A DNA stretch of 64,000 nucleotides from Candidatus Accumulibacter sp. 66-26 (GCA_001897745.1 MKUH01000008.1:121595-185594), one strand, 5' to 3'; counted from the stretch's first letter, positions 22,451 through 32,408 are shown. A program made the numbers and translations. Notes: generated by a model not told the origin, from the letters alone.

Positions 22451-23299
22451 ATGACCGATCAGATCAGCTTTTCCATCCTCGAAGACATCGCGCGCGACCT
22501 GTCGAGCGAGAAGGTTTCCTTTCCGACCTTTCTCGACATCACCTTCCAGGTGCGCAGCGCGCTCAAGAATCCGAACCTGACGATCGAGCAGCTGGCGCTG
22601 CTGGTCGGCGCCGAGCCTCTGATGAGCGCCAAGATCATCCGCATGGCCAATTCGGCGGCGCTCAACCCTTCGGGGCGGGCGATAGCCGACGTGAAGAGCG
22701 CGGTCGCCCGCGTCGGCATGGAGGCGGTGCGCAGCGTCTCCTTCGCGGTGGCCATGGAACAGCTGCTCGGCTCGAAGAAAATGGCGCCGTTCGAGGGACT
22801 GTCGCAACGCCTCTGGCGGCACGCCATCCACACCGCCGCGCTGTGCCGCGTGCTGGCGCGCAAGCTGGCGCGCATCAACCCGGACGAAGCGATGTTCGCC
22901 GGTCTCGTGCACGACATCGGGGTCTTCTACCTGCTCTCGCGCGCCGCCAACTTCCCCGAGCTGATCGCCGACCGCGCCGAGTTGCACGCGCTGCTCGTGC
23001 AGTGGCACGACAACATCGGTCACGCGCTGCTCGCCGCGCTCGGGCAGCCCGAGGCGGTGCTCGTCGCCGTGCAGGAGCACGACGTCGAACGCGCCGTGTC
23101 GGAGGTGAAGACCCTGGCCGACGTGCTCTTCGTTGCCAACAAGCTGGCCAATCTGGAGAGCGGCTGGCGCGACCCCGAGTTCGGCACGGCGCCCGATACC
23201 TCGGCGCTGGCGGGCCTGTTCGACGATGCCGCGATCGCCGCGCTGCTCGCCGAGTCGGAAGAGGAACTCTCCGCGCTCAGGTCGGCGCTGGGCGGCTGA
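22451..23299 (+). CDS. HDOD domain protein
   Basis: A 282-residue cytoplasmic protein consisting mainly of an HDOD domain, a phosphohydrolase-related fold used in bacterial signalling, usually without catalysis. Visible features are FPTFLDITFQVRSALKNP near the start, RMANSAALNP (family pattern), WRHAIHTAALCRVLA and GLVHDIGVFYLL. The HD-like motif is at VHDIG. The ATG at 22451 is the first start after the ssb terminator. No output domain or operon partner is attached, so its pathway cannot be assigned. Confidence 0.88.
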   Translation: MTDQISFSILEDIARDLSSEKVSFPTFLDITFQVRSALKNPNLTIEQLALLVGAEPLMSAKIIRMANSAALNPSGRAIADVKSAVARVGMEAVRSVSFAVAMEQLLGSKKMAPFEGLSQRLWRHAIHTAALCRVLARKLARINPDEAMFAGLVHDIGVFYLLSRAANFPELIADRAELHALLVQWHDNIGHALLAALGQPEAVLVAVQEHDVERAVSEVKTLADVLFVANKLANLESGWRDPEFGTAPDTSALAGLFDDAAIAALLAESEEELSALRSALGG

Positions 23300-23362
23300 G
23301 GCCGCTTCACCCCATTCGTGCGGCCGTCCCGGACGGTGTTGCGCCAAGAAAGCGAGAACTCG

Positions 23363-25246
23363 ATGCAAAACCTCCCAGGGCAGACCAAATCGGCGCAAGC
23401 GGCGCTGGCCCTCGCCGCGCTCGGCGTCGTCTATGGCGACATCGGCACCAGCCCGCTGTATACGATGAAGGAGGTCTTCGCCGGCAACCACCCGATTCCG
23501 CTGACGCCGGACAACGTGCTCGGCATTCTGTCGCTGATCCTGTGGGCGCTGATCGTCATCGTCTCGATCAAGTACGTCGTTTTCATCATGCGCGCCGACA
23601 ACCGCGGCGAGGGCGGCATCATGGCGCTGATCGCGCTGGCGCTGCGCGACGCCAAGGGCAATCCGCGCCGCGAGAAGATGATCATGCTGGTCGGCATCCT
23701 CGGCGCCGGCATGTTCTACGGCGACGGCATGGTGACGCCGGCGATTTCGGTGCTGTCCGCCGTCGAGGGGCTGGAGGTGGCGACGCCGGCGCTGCATCCC
23801 TTCATCCTCCCGATCACGCTGACCGTGCTGTTCATCCTGTTCTTCTTCCAGCGCAAGGGAACGGCGTCGGTCGGCGCGCTGTTCGGCCCGGTCATGCTGC
23901 TCTGGTTCTCGACCCTGGCCGTCCTCGGGCTGTACAACCTGCTGGCGCATCCGGGCGTGCTGCGCGCGCTCAACCCGGCCTACGGCGTTTCCTTCCTGTT
24001 CGAAAACCGGGCCATCGCCATCGTCGCGATGGGCGCCGTCGTCCTCTCGGTGACCGGCGCCGAGGCGCTTTACGCCGACATGGGGCATTTCGGGCGCAAG
24101 CCGATCCAGCTCGCGTGGTTCGGCTTCGTCCTGCCCGCGCTGATCCTCAATTATTTCGGCCAGGGCGCGCTCCTCCTCGCCGAGCCGGAGGCGGTGAGCA
24201 ATCCCTTCTACCATCTGGCGCCCGACTGGGCGCTGTACCCGCTGATCGGGCTGTCCACGCTGGCCACCGTGATCGCTTCGCAGGCCGTCATTTCCGGCGC
24301 CTTCTCGGTGACGCGGCAGGCCATGCAGCTCGGTTTCGTGCCGCGCTTCGAAGTGCAGCACACCTCCGAGCGCGAGCAGGGGCAGATCTATCTGCCGGCG
24401 ATCAACTGGGGGCTGCTCGGCGCCGTCGTCGTCCTCGTCCTCGGCTTCAAGTCGACCAACAATCTGGCCGCCGCCTACGGCATCGCGGTGACCGGCGACA
24501 TGGTCATCACCTCGCTGCTCGCCACCATCGTCGCCGCCAAGGTGTGGGGCTGGGGCTGGAACCGGGCGATCGCGCTGTTCGTCTGCTTCCTCGTCGTCGA
24601 GCTCGTCTTCCTGTTTGCCAATATTTTGAAGATTCCGGACGGCGGCTGGTTTCCGCTCGCCGCCGGCGCCGTCGTCTTCGTCCTCATGACGACCTGGAAG
24701 CGCGGCCGTCAGCTGCTCGCCGAGCGCCTCTCGGGCGAGGGCATCGAACTCGAACCCTTCATCGATGCGCTGATGGTTTCCGAACCGACGCGCGTCGCCG
24801 GCACCGCCGTCTTCATGAACGCCAATCCGCTCGGCGTGCCGCACGCGATGATGCACAACCTGATGCACAACAAGGTGCTGCACGAGCGGGTGGTGATCGT
24901 TTCGGTGCACATGTTCGACGTGCCCTACGTGCCGGAAATCGACCGCGTCGAGGTGCGCAAGCTGAAGGGCGACTTCTTCAGCGTGATCGTCCAGTACGGC
25001 TTCAAGGACGAGCCGGACATTCCGCGCGCGCTGGAATTGTGCGTCGAGCAGGGCCTGAAGCTGGAAATGATGGAGACGTCCTTCTTCCTCGGGCGCGAGA
25101 CGCTGATTCCGCGCCTCGGCTCCGATATGGCGCTGTGGCGCGAGAAGCTGTTCATCGCCATGTTCCGCAACGCCGGCAGCGCTACCAGCTTCTTCAAGAT
25201 TCCGAGCAACCGGGTTGTCGAACTCGGCACGCAGGTCGTTCTGTAG
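23363..25246 (+). CDS. kup: Kup, low-affinity potassium uptake protein
   Basis: Inner-membrane K+/H+ symporter of the KUP/HAK/KT family. The 627 residues (E. coli 622) contain the family start region LAALGVVYGDIGTSPLYTMKE, followed by about 12 membrane helices (to about residue 440) and a soluble C-terminal domain. The frame is open from 23318, but the ATG at 23363 fits the family length and follows GCGAGAAC. It lies 63 bases after the HDOD gene and faces the convergent SRPBCC gene. Confidence 0.95.
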   Translation: MQNLPGQTKSAQAALALAALGVVYGDIGTSPLYTMKEVFAGNHPIPLTPDNVLGILSLILWALIVIVSIKYVVFIMRADNRGEGGIMALIALALRDAKGNPRREKMIMLVGILGAGMFYGDGMVTPAISVLSAVEGLEVATPALHPFILPITLTVLFILFFFQRKGTASVGALFGPVMLLWFSTLAVLGLYNLLAHPGVLRALNPAYGVSFLFENRAIAIVAMGAVVLSVTGAEALYADMGHFGRKPIQLAWFGFVLPALILNYFGQGALLLAEPEAVSNPFYHLAPDWALYPLIGLSTLATVIASQAVISGAFSVTRQAMQLGFVPRFEVQHTSEREQGQIYLPAINWGLLGAVVVLVLGFKSTNNLAAAYGIAVTGDMVITSLLATIVAAKVWGWGWNRAIALFVCFLVVELVFLFANILKIPDGGWFPLAAGAVVFVLMTTWKRGRQLLAERLSGEGIELEPFIDALMVSEPTRVAGTAVFMNANPLGVPHAMMHNLMHNKVLHERVVIVSVHMFDVPYVPEIDRVEVRKLKGDFFSVIVQYGFKDEPDIPRALELCVEQGLKLEMMETSFFLGRETLIPRLGSDMALWREKLFIAMFRNAGSATSFFKIPSNRVVELGTQVVL

Positions 25247-25270
25247 CGCCCGGACGCGCTGCGCCGCCGC

Positions 25271-25888
25271 CTAGCGCCGGCGCAGCATCTCGTTGATCAT
25301 CGCCGAGAACTGCTCGGCCGTTTCGTGACGGATGAAGGACGGGCCGAGCAGCGGCGGCAGCCAGAAATCGGGAACGACCTCGACGTGGTAGCGCAGGCGC
25401 GTCCCATCGTTTTCCGCTTCGAGCTGCATCACGCTGTCCATGCGCTTGATGTTGCCGCCGATGCCGTGCGCGTGGATCTCGCGCGGCGGCAGCAGGTGGA
25501 TTTCGCGCAGCGAGTCGAATTCGTGCGAGAACGGGCCGTAGTGCGCGGTGCCCTTCTGGCGCACGCGCACGTTGCCGTTGTCGCGCGCCAGCACCTGGCT
25601 GTGCGTGAGGTTGGGAATGAACTCGGCCATCCGTTCGAAATCGGTGAGCACGGCCCAAGCCAGGGCCGGCGGCACCGGCGCGAACATCTTCACATCCACC
25701 GCGAAGCCGTCCGCCGTGCGCTCGACCTTCACGTCGTCGGCGAGCACCGGCGCGTCGGCGACGGCGGGCGCCGCGCGCAGGAGCAGCGCGGCGCAAGCGG
25801 GGACGATGGCCGCCGAAAGCGCGCCGGAGAGGGTGGCCGAGAAAGTCGCCGCAAGGGCGGCGAAAAGGCGCAGCGACGTTGGGAGCAT
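25271..25888 (-). CDS. SRPBCC (START-like) family protein with export signal
   Basis: A 205-residue protein with a long hydrophobic N-terminus (about residues 1-45, ending near APAVADA), consistent with export. It is followed by a START/Bet v1-like domain of the cyclase/dehydrase type: VDVKMFAPVPPALAWAVLTDFERMAEFIPNL. Such domains bind hydrophobic ligands; coenzyme-Q-binding Coq10 belongs to the same family, but no ligand can be assigned here. It is convergent with kup (24 bases) and follows rfaE2 on the same strand with a gap of 45 bases. Confidence 0.82.
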   Translation of the reverse strand: MLPTSLRLFAALAATFSATLSGALSAAIVPACAALLLRAAPAVADAPVLADDVKVERTADGFAVDVKMFAPVPPALAWAVLTDFERMAEFIPNLTHSQVLARDNGNVRVRQKGTAHYGPFSHEFDSLREIHLLPPREIHAHGIGGNIKRMDSVMQLEAENDGTRLRYHVEVVPDFWLPPLLGPSFIRHETAEQFSAMINEMLRRR

Positions 25889-25933
25889 GACGTCAGCGTA
25901 AACATCGAGGCTGACGGCTAGCTGATCGACTCC

Positions 25934-26422
25934 CTACAGGCGGCGGATTTTTTCCAGCAGCGCCGTCGTCGATTTTTCGTGAATGAAGGGGATCGAGACG
26001 ACGCGGCCGCCCCAGCCCGTCACTTCGGTGTTGCCGACGATCTTCTCGACCGGCCAGTCGCCGCCCTTGACCAGCACGTCGGGGCGGCAGTCGAGGATGC
26101 GCTGCAGCGGCGTGTCCTCGTCGAACCAGGTGACCAGTGCGACGCATTCGAGCGCGGCCATCACCGCCAGCCGGTCGGCGAGGGTGTTCACCGGACGGTC
26201 GTCGCCCTTGCCGAGACGCTGCACCGACGCGTCGGTGTTGAGCGCGACGACCATCGCCGCGCCGAGCGCGCGCGCCTGCGCGAGATAGGTCACGTGGCCG
26301 CGATGCAGGATGTCGAAGCAGCCGTTGGTGAACACCAGCGGGCGCGGCAGCGCGGCGACGCGCGCCGCGAGCTGTTCGGGGGCGACGATCTTGGATTCGA
26401 AAGCGGGGGCGGTGGCGGCCAT
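25934..26422 (-). CDS. rfaE2: D-glycero-beta-D-manno-heptose 1-phosphate adenylyltransferase (RfaE domain II)
   Basis: Makes ADP-heptose precursor for the lipopolysaccharide inner core. The 162-residue protein is the stand-alone cytidylyltransferase-like half of HldE. It carries FTNGCFDILHRGHV (HxGH nucleotide-binding motif near residues 39-42), then DDRPVNTLADRLAVM and VLVKGGDWP. The kinase half (RfaE1/HldA) is not in the window. The ATG at 26422 was chosen because the family starts shortly before PLVFTNGCFD; upstream codons have no family match. An SIS isomerase of GmhA type is encoded about 850 bases upstream on the same strand. Confidence 0.93.
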   Translation of the reverse strand: MAATAPAFESKIVAPEQLAARVAALPRPLVFTNGCFDILHRGHVTYLAQARALGAAMVVALNTDASVQRLGKGDDRPVNTLADRLAVMAALECVALVTWFDEDTPLQRILDCRPDVLVKGGDWPVEKIVGNTEVTGWGGRVVSIPFIHEKSTTALLEKIRRL

Positions 26423-26626
26423 GCGTGGCTCCGGTTGCGTTGAGGCGGCGATTTTACAGGCTTTCCCGCGCTTCATCGCATCCCGGCGGTCGCACTGCGT
26501 GCGTGCTTGAAGCGGCGCGCCCCGGTCTTCGGCCGGTCGGGCCGTGCCCGCTGCCGCGAGGGCCGGAAAAGACACTGGCGGTCCGGGTTGCCCCGGCCGC
26601 CAGTCGATTTCCCGGCGCGACAGCGT

Positions 26627-27903
<1,277 letters not shown>

Positions 27904-27909
27904 CTAGCA

Positions 27910-28305
27910 CTACAGAATCAGATAGACCTCGAACTCGACCCGGCGCCACGGATCGCGCTCCGCGCGCAGGCGCGAGATGCGCGCCTCGATCTTCTCGCCG
28001 CGGTCGAGCGCGCCGGCTACCGCGCGGTTCTCGGCGCGCGGCACGTAGCCGAGCTGGCGGCCGTTCCAGTCGACGCGCACGGCGTGGCGGTCGTGCCGGT
28101 TGTCCGGTTCGCGCGTCAGGGTCAGGCGGTCGCCGACCTTGAGCGCTGGCCAGACCTCGCTTGCGGCGTAATACTGGCTGCCGGCGAGCGGCGAACTCTG
28201 CACCAGGATCTTCACCGTCTCGGCGGCCGCCGGCATAGCCAGCACGGCGAGCAGGAGGAACAGGAAGGGCAGGCCGGCCAGCCGGCTAATCGGCTGCGAA
28301 CGCAT
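27910..28305 (-). CDS. Secreted single-domain HIRAN protein
   Basis: A 131-residue protein with an N-terminal signal peptide (hydrophobic AGLPFLFLLLAVLA, cleavage likely after AAA near residue 28). It is followed by a HIRAN-type domain of about 90 residues: LTLTREPDNRHDRHAVRVDWNGRQ-type core, then GYVPRAENRAVAGAL. HIRAN domains are best known in DNA-repair helicases, binding DNA ends, which does not fit export. The function here is unknown. It overlaps the end of yraN by 20 bases and precedes the SIS gene by 42 bases on the same strand, suggesting one operon. Confidence 0.82.
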   Translation of the reverse strand: MRSQPISRLAGLPFLFLLLAVLAMPAAAETVKILVQSSPLAGSQYYAASEVWPALKVGDRLTLTREPDNRHDRHAVRVDWNGRQLGYVPRAENRAVAGALDRGEKIEARISRLRAERDPWRRVEFEVYLIL

Positions 28306-28672
28306 CGCGCACCCATTCGATGCCGGCGCTGGCCAGACCGTCGAGCAGCACGCAGTCGAAGCGGCAGTCGCGTTCGGCGGCGGCGTGCGCGGCCAGATAG
28401 TGGCGCGCGGCGAGGATCACGCGCCGCTGCTTGGCCTGCGTGACGCTCGCCGCGGCGCCGCCGTAGCCGGCGTGGCGGCGCAGGCGGACTTCGACGAAGA
28501 CGAGCGCGGCGCCATCGGCGCAGACGAGGTCGATTTCGCCGCCGCGGCAGCGGAAGTTGCGCGCCAGCACGCGCAGCCCCTTGCCTTCGAGGAAGCGCGC
28601 CGCCAGTTCCTCGGCCCGCCGGCCGCTGTCGCCCGTGGTATCTTTGCCGCTCACCGAACCTCCGCCAGCCAT
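28286..28672 (-). CDS. yraN: YraN family (UPF0102) endonuclease-like protein
   Basis: A 128-residue protein of the UPF0102 family, restriction-endonuclease-like fold, role uncertain. Motifs are GRRAEELAARFLEGKGLRVLARNFRCRGGEIDLV, VFVEVRLRR and GGAAASVTQAKQRRV. The acidic and Lys residues of the PD-(D/E)xK pattern (E...D...EVR) are present. Two starts are possible: ATG at 28672, whose codon overlaps the rsmI start on the other strand, or GTG at 28654, which has GGAGG four bases upstream. The downstream HIRAN gene overlaps its end. Confidence 0.9.
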   Translation of the reverse strand: MAGGGSVSGKDTTGDSGRRAEELAARFLEGKGLRVLARNFRCRGGEIDLVCADGAALVFVEVRLRRHAGYGGAAASVTQAKQRRVILAARHYLAAHAAAERDCRFDCVLLDGLASAGIEWVRDAFAAD

Positions 28673-29513
28673 GACGATAGAATCCCCCGCATTATATGTA
28701 GTGCCGACGCCGCTCGGTAATCTCGGCGACATGACGCAGCGCGCCATCGAAGTCCTGCGCGAGGTGCCGTGGATCGCCGCCGAGGACACCCGGCACAGCG
28801 GCGCGCTGCTCAAGCATTTCGGCGCCAAGGGGCGGCTGCTCGCCGCGCACCAGCACAACGAGGAGGGCGCCGCGCAGCAGGTGATCGCCCGCCTCGACGC
28901 CGGCGAAGCGGTGGCCCTGATCTCCGACGCCGGCACCCCCGCCGTCTCCGATCCCGGCGCCCGCCTCGTCGCCCGCGTGCGCGCCGCCGGCCACCGCGTC
29001 GTGCCGTTGCCCGGTCCCTGCGCCGCCGTCGTCGCGCTCTCGGCGTCCGGCCTCGTCGAGCCGAACTTCCTCTTCCACGGTTTCCTGCCGAGCAAGGCCA
29101 AGCAGCGCGAGGACGCCCTGCGCGCGCTGGCCGGCCTGCCCTACGCACTGGTCTTCTACGAAGCGCCGCACCGCATCCTCGAAACCGTCGAGGCGCTGGC
29201 TACCGTCTTCGGCCCAGAACGCACGCTGGTCATGGCGCGCGAACTGACCAAGCTGTTCGAAACGATCCACAGCTGTCCGCTCGGCGAAGCGCTGGAATGG
29301 CTGCAGGCCGACGCCAACCGGCAGCGCGGCGAGTTCGTCCTGCTCGTTTCGGGCGCGCCGGAAACGAGCGACGACGGCGAGGGCGAGCGCGTGCTCAGGC
29401 TGCTGCTCGCCGAGGGCTTGCCGGTGAAGCAGGCGGCGAAGCTGGCGCACGGGATCACGGGGGCGGGGAAGAACGCCCTGTACGAGCTGGCCTTGTCGTT
29501 GAAGGATTCCTAG
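28671..29513 (+). CDS. rsmI: RsmI, 16S rRNA (cytidine(1402)-2'-O)-methyltransferase
   Basis: SAM-dependent enzyme that 2'-O-methylates C1402 in the ribosomal decoding centre. The 280 residues (E. coli 286) carry the tetrapyrrole-methylase-type fold with LYVVPTPLGNLGDMTQRA near residue 8, EDTRHSG, SDAGTPAVSDPG, and PLPGPCAAVVALSASGL. Methionine at 28671 gives the family length. It is divergent from yraN with overlapping start codons. The large palindromic repeat begins 16 bases after its stop. Confidence 0.96.
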   Translation: MTIESPALYVVPTPLGNLGDMTQRAIEVLREVPWIAAEDTRHSGALLKHFGAKGRLLAAHQHNEEGAAQQVIARLDAGEAVALISDAGTPAVSDPGARLVARVRAAGHRVVPLPGPCAAVVALSASGLVEPNFLFHGFLPSKAKQREDALRALAGLPYALVFYEAPHRILETVEALATVFGPERTLVMARELTKLFETIHSCPLGEALEWLQADANRQRGEFVLLVSGAPETSDDGEGERVLRLLLAEGLPVKQAAKLAHGITGAGKNALYELALSLKDS

Positions 29514-29529
29514 GGGGGCTTCTGGCGTC

Positions 29530-30020
29530 GGGTTTTGCCCCTGACGGGCGAGTCACTTTCTTTTGCTTCGCCAAAAGAAAGTAACCAAAGAAAAGGCGAC
29601 CCTGCGCCGCCGCCGGGCCTTCGGCCCGCTGCCCCGCGCTGCTCAGCGGGCCGGGCGGCTGCGGAACTCGCCGCCTGCGGCGGCTCAGACAGCCCTCGCC
29701 GACTTCCCCCGGCCCGCTTCCGCTGCTCGGCGGCGCCGAAGGGGAGGCGCTTCAAAACCAGTCGGAACGACACCGTGGGCGCTTTCGTCACCTTTTGGTT
29801 TTGACTTCCCTGCCCTGTGCGGCGCCGAGCAACGCAGGGTGGGGCGGAAAAAGGGCGAGCTCTGTCTGAGCCCCGCAGGGGCGAGTTGCGCAGCCCCCGC
29901 CCTACCCGAGTGGCGCAGGGGACCCCGCGTAGCGGGGCGCCAAACCGGGCGCGCCTTCTTTTTGGTTAATTTTTCTTGGCAAGACAAGAAAAAGTGACTC
30001 GCCCGTCAGGGGCTAAACCC
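29530..30020. repeat. 491-bp near-palindromic repeat element (two inverted copies of a ~235-bp unit)
   Basis: The ends are 30-bp inverted repeats with one mismatch; 29537-29559 and 29991-30013 are perfectly complementary over 23 bases. Inside each end is a T/A-rich hairpin: CTTTCTTTTG/CAAAAGAAAG on the left and TTTTCTTG/CAAGAAAA on the right. The two halves are homologous along their length in opposite orientation: AACTCGCC-CCTGCGG-GGCTCAGACAG occurs in both, as do TAACCAAA and GCTCGGC-GCCG blocks, with the axis near 29775. No protein is supported inside. It fills the 595-base rsmI-pyrC gap. GGCGT occurs just outside both ends (29524-29528 and 30021-30025), a weak hint of target duplication. 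Confidence 0.85.
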
Positions 30021-30108
30021 GGCGTATCCGAACGAAAGCCGCGTCACCCAACCCGCTACGCCCTCATAAATCATCTAGAATCCGCCTGTTCAATCTTCTG
30101 CCGCCATC

Positions 30109-31143
30109 ATGCAAATCACCCTTACCCGTCCCGACGACTGGCACCTCCACCTGCGCGACGGCGACGCCCTCACCGCCGTCCTGCCGCATACCGCCCGCCA
30201 GTTCGCGCGCGCCATCGTCATGCCCAACCTGCGCCCGCCGGTGACGACCGTCGCCGCCGCCGCCGAGTACCGCGCGCGCATCCTCGCCGCGCTGCCGGCC
30301 GGCATGAGTTTCGAGCCGCTGATGACGCTCTATCTGACCGACAACACGCCGGCCGACGAGATCCGCCGCGCCGTCGACAGCGGTTTCGTGAAGGCGGTGA
30401 AGCTCTACCCGGCCGGGGCGACGACCAATTCGGACGCCGGCGTGACCGACCTCGCCAAGTGCGACGCGGCGCTCGCCGAGATGGAGAAGCTCGGTCTGCC
30501 GCTGCTCGTGCACGGCGAAGTGACCGATCCGGCGATCGACATCTTCGACCGCGAGAACGTCTTCATCGAGCGCGTCATGCAACCCCTGCTGGAGCGTCGC
30601 CCAGGCCTGCGCGTCGTCTTCGAGCACATCACGACGCAGGATGCGGCCGAATTCGTCGCCGCCGCCGGCGCCAACGTCGGTGCGACGATCACCGCGCACC
30701 ACCTGCTCTACAGCCGCAACGCGATCTTCAGCGGCGGCGTCCGCCCGCACTATTACTGTCTGCCGGTCCTCAAGCGCGAGACGCATCGCGCGGCGCTGGT
30801 GCGCGCGGCGACCTCGGGCAGCGGCAAATTCTTCCTCGGCACCGACTCGGCGCCGCACGCGCGCGGTGCCAAGGAAGCCGCCTGCGGCTGTGCCGGCTGC
30901 TACACGGCGCACGCGGCGCTCGAACTCTACGCCGAGGCCTTCGCGGCGGCCGGCGCGCTCGATCGGCTGGAAGCCTTCGCCAGCTTCAACGGCCCGGACT
31001 TCTACCGCCTGCCGCGCAATGCCGGCACCGTCACGCTGGTCGAGCAGGACTGGCCGACGCCCGAATCCTTCCCCTACGCCGGCGGCGAGACGCTGGTGCC
31101 GCTGCGCGCCGGGGAGGCGCTGCGCTGGAAGCTGCTCGACTGA
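30109..31143 (+). CDS. pyrC: PyrC, dihydroorotase (class II)
   Basis: Zinc metalloenzyme closing carbamoyl-aspartate to dihydroorotate in pyrimidine synthesis. The 344 residues (E. coli 348) show the metal-binding [10 protein letters not shown] (His12, His14), the bridging carboxylated lysine Lys98 in [12 protein letters not shown], further metal histidines in LLVHGEV and VFEHITT, and the catalytic aspartate in GTDSAPH. The start at 30109 gives [12 protein letters not shown], as in the family. It lies after the repeat element, with its own promoter presumably in 30020-30108. Confidence 0.96.
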   Translation: MQITLTRPDDWHLHLRDGDALTAVLPHTARQFARAIVMPNLRPPVTTVAAAAEYRARILAALPAGMSFEPLMTLYLTDNTPADEIRRAVDSGFVKAVKLYPAGATTNSDAGVTDLAKCDAALAEMEKLGLPLLVHGEVTDPAIDIFDRENVFIERVMQPLLERRPGLRVVFEHITTQDAAEFVAAAGANVGATITAHHLLYSRNAIFSGGVRPHYYCLPVLKRETHRAALVRAATSGSGKFFLGTDSAPHARGAKEAACGCAGCYTAHAALELYAEAFAAAGALDRLEAFASFNGPDFYRLPRNAGTVTLVEQDWPTPESFPYAGGETLVPLRAGEALRWKLLD

Positions 31144-31189
31144 GCCGGCGCGCGCCGCCATCGTTGCCATCCGCCCGAGGAGATACGTC

Positions 31190-31615
31190 GTGTCGTCCGT
31201 GAAGCTCATCCCCCTCCTGCTGCTGTCCCTGCTCGCCGGCTGTTCGGACGAGCGCGCCTCGTTCTACATCGCGGGCAGCGACCATGCCCTGAGCGTCGTT
31301 CGCCAGCAGCAGTTCTTCTGGGAAAAGAAGGCCGAATTCATCCTCGTCGCGGCGCGCATGCCGGACTGCATGCGCCGCCACCACCTCGGCTCGGCGCCGC
31401 TGGACAGCCGCATCGAGGTCTATTCGCCCGGCAACGACGCGTGGATCGTCAAGCAGGGCAAGCGCATGTTCGTCACCGAAACGCGCACCTGCGAGGGCTT
31501 CGCCAAGCTCGACGCCGAGCCGGAGGGCGGTACCGGGCCGCTGGTCGGCACCTTCGAGGATCAGGCCGGCAAGCTCGTCTTCGTGCCTGCGCCGGCGGCG
31601 CCCGCAGCCCGCTGA
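31190..31615 (+). CDS. Small lipoprotein of unknown function
   Basis: A 141-residue protein with a clear lipoprotein signal: hydrophobic LIPLLLLSLLAGC with the lipid-bearing cysteine at position 18. A start at GTG 31190 is chosen because GAGGAG ends seven bases upstream; GTG 31199 is an alternative. The mature part has two further cysteines (PDCMRRH and TRTCEGF), charged helices near FWEKKAEF, and a Pro/Ala-rich end. No family was recognised. It follows pyrC by 46 bases, so it may share a transcript. Confidence 0.78.
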   Translation: MSSVKLIPLLLLSLLAGCSDERASFYIAGSDHALSVVRQQQFFWEKKAEFILVAARMPDCMRRHHLGSAPLDSRIEVYSPGNDAWIVKQGKRMFVTETRTCEGFAKLDAEPEGGTGPLVGTFEDQAGKLVFVPAPAAPAAR

Positions 31616-31752
31616 GTCCGACGCATCCCGACCGCCCTTTCTTTACTCGCGCATCTACCGTTCGCATGACGTCAGCGGCCAGATCGTCCGGCTGACACTG
31701 AGGACGCCCGAGGATGTCCGGCAATTTCGGTCAGGAAGGCCCGGCGCCGGCG

Positions 31753-31758
31753 TATAAT
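31753..31758 (+). promoter_or_regulatory. -10 element of rnpB
   Basis: A perfect TATAAT seven bases before the predicted first base of RNase P RNA. The -35 region is poor (GTCAGG at the 17-base spacing). Confidence 0.7.
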
Positions 31759-31764
31759 CGCGGC

Positions 31765-32128
31765 GGGAAGTCGGTTAGGCAACCGCCGCGTGCTTCGGCA
31801 CGGGGAGGAAAGTCCGGGCTCCGCAGAGCAGGATGCCGGTTAACGACCGGGCACCGCAAGGTGACGGAAAGTGCAACAGAGAATAGACCGCCGATGGCTC
31901 CCTCGGGCGACCGAGGGAGATCAGGCAAGGGTGAAACGGCGAGGTAAGAGCTCACCGCGGACGTGGTAACACGGACGGCACGGCAAACCCCATCCGGAGC
32001 AAGGCCAAATAGGGAAGCATCAGGCGTGGCTCGCGCCGCTTCCGGGTAGGCTGCTTGAGCGTACTGGCAACAGTGCGCCTAGAGGAATGGTTGCCCGCGA
32101 CAGAACCCGGCTTATCGACCGGCTTCCC
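31765..32128 (+). ncRNA. rnpB: RNase P RNA, bacterial class A
   Basis: Catalytic RNA that trims tRNA 5' ends. The 5' end GGGAAGTCGG pairs with CCGGCTTCCC at the 3' end (helix P1). Conserved class A landmarks are GAGGAAAGTCCGGGCTCC near the start, ACAGAGAATAGACCGCC, AAGGGTGAAACGGCGAGGTAAGAGC-type core sequence, and the 3' motif ACAGAACCCGGCTTAT. Length of about 364 bases is normal. Reading frames crossing it are spurious. Confidence 0.95.
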
Positions 32129-32408
32129 ACCTCCCCCTCTCGAGATTCTTGGCGACGTCCGTCGCCCCGCCTTTTTTCGGCGCAGCGCCGTTCGTCGCGC
32201 GCGGACGGCGCACCCTTTCGTCATTTTCTTCCCCGCAGCCCCCTCCATTTTGCGCATTCGTGACAAAGCACTTTAAGTAATGTTTTGTCCCCTTTGTTTT
32301 TAAAGAATATTTTTTCCGTAAAATCTCTTCGGAAGCGCGCATAAGTCATTGTCCCCATTGAAAAAAACCGTAAAAACCCCCTTGCTTTGCCCATTCCTAT
32401 GCCTTAAA
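32129..32408. other. Non-coding region between rnpB and the dcw promoter
   Basis: About 280 bases with no gene seen. The stretch 32270-32400 is clearly more A/T-rich than the surroundings (TTTTTAAAGAATATTTTTTCC, AAAAAAACCG), as expected for a strong promoter region. TTGCTT (32382-32387) and TAAAGT (32405-32410), 17 bases apart, form a possible promoter that overlaps the first MraZ box. Confidence 0.5.

Noticed and set aside
22064..24910. Minus-strand frame of about 950 codons opposite ssb, HDOD and kup genes
   Set aside because: It crosses three well-supported genes and a terminator, and has no recognisable domain.
29563..29997. Arg/Pro/Ala-rich short frames inside the palindromic repeat on both strands
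   Set aside because: They arise from the inverted-repeat structure itself; low complexity, no ribosome site, and hairpins at both ends.
31714..32276. Short open frames across the RNase P RNA
   Set aside because: The stretch is fully explained by rnpB structure and conserved RNA sequence.
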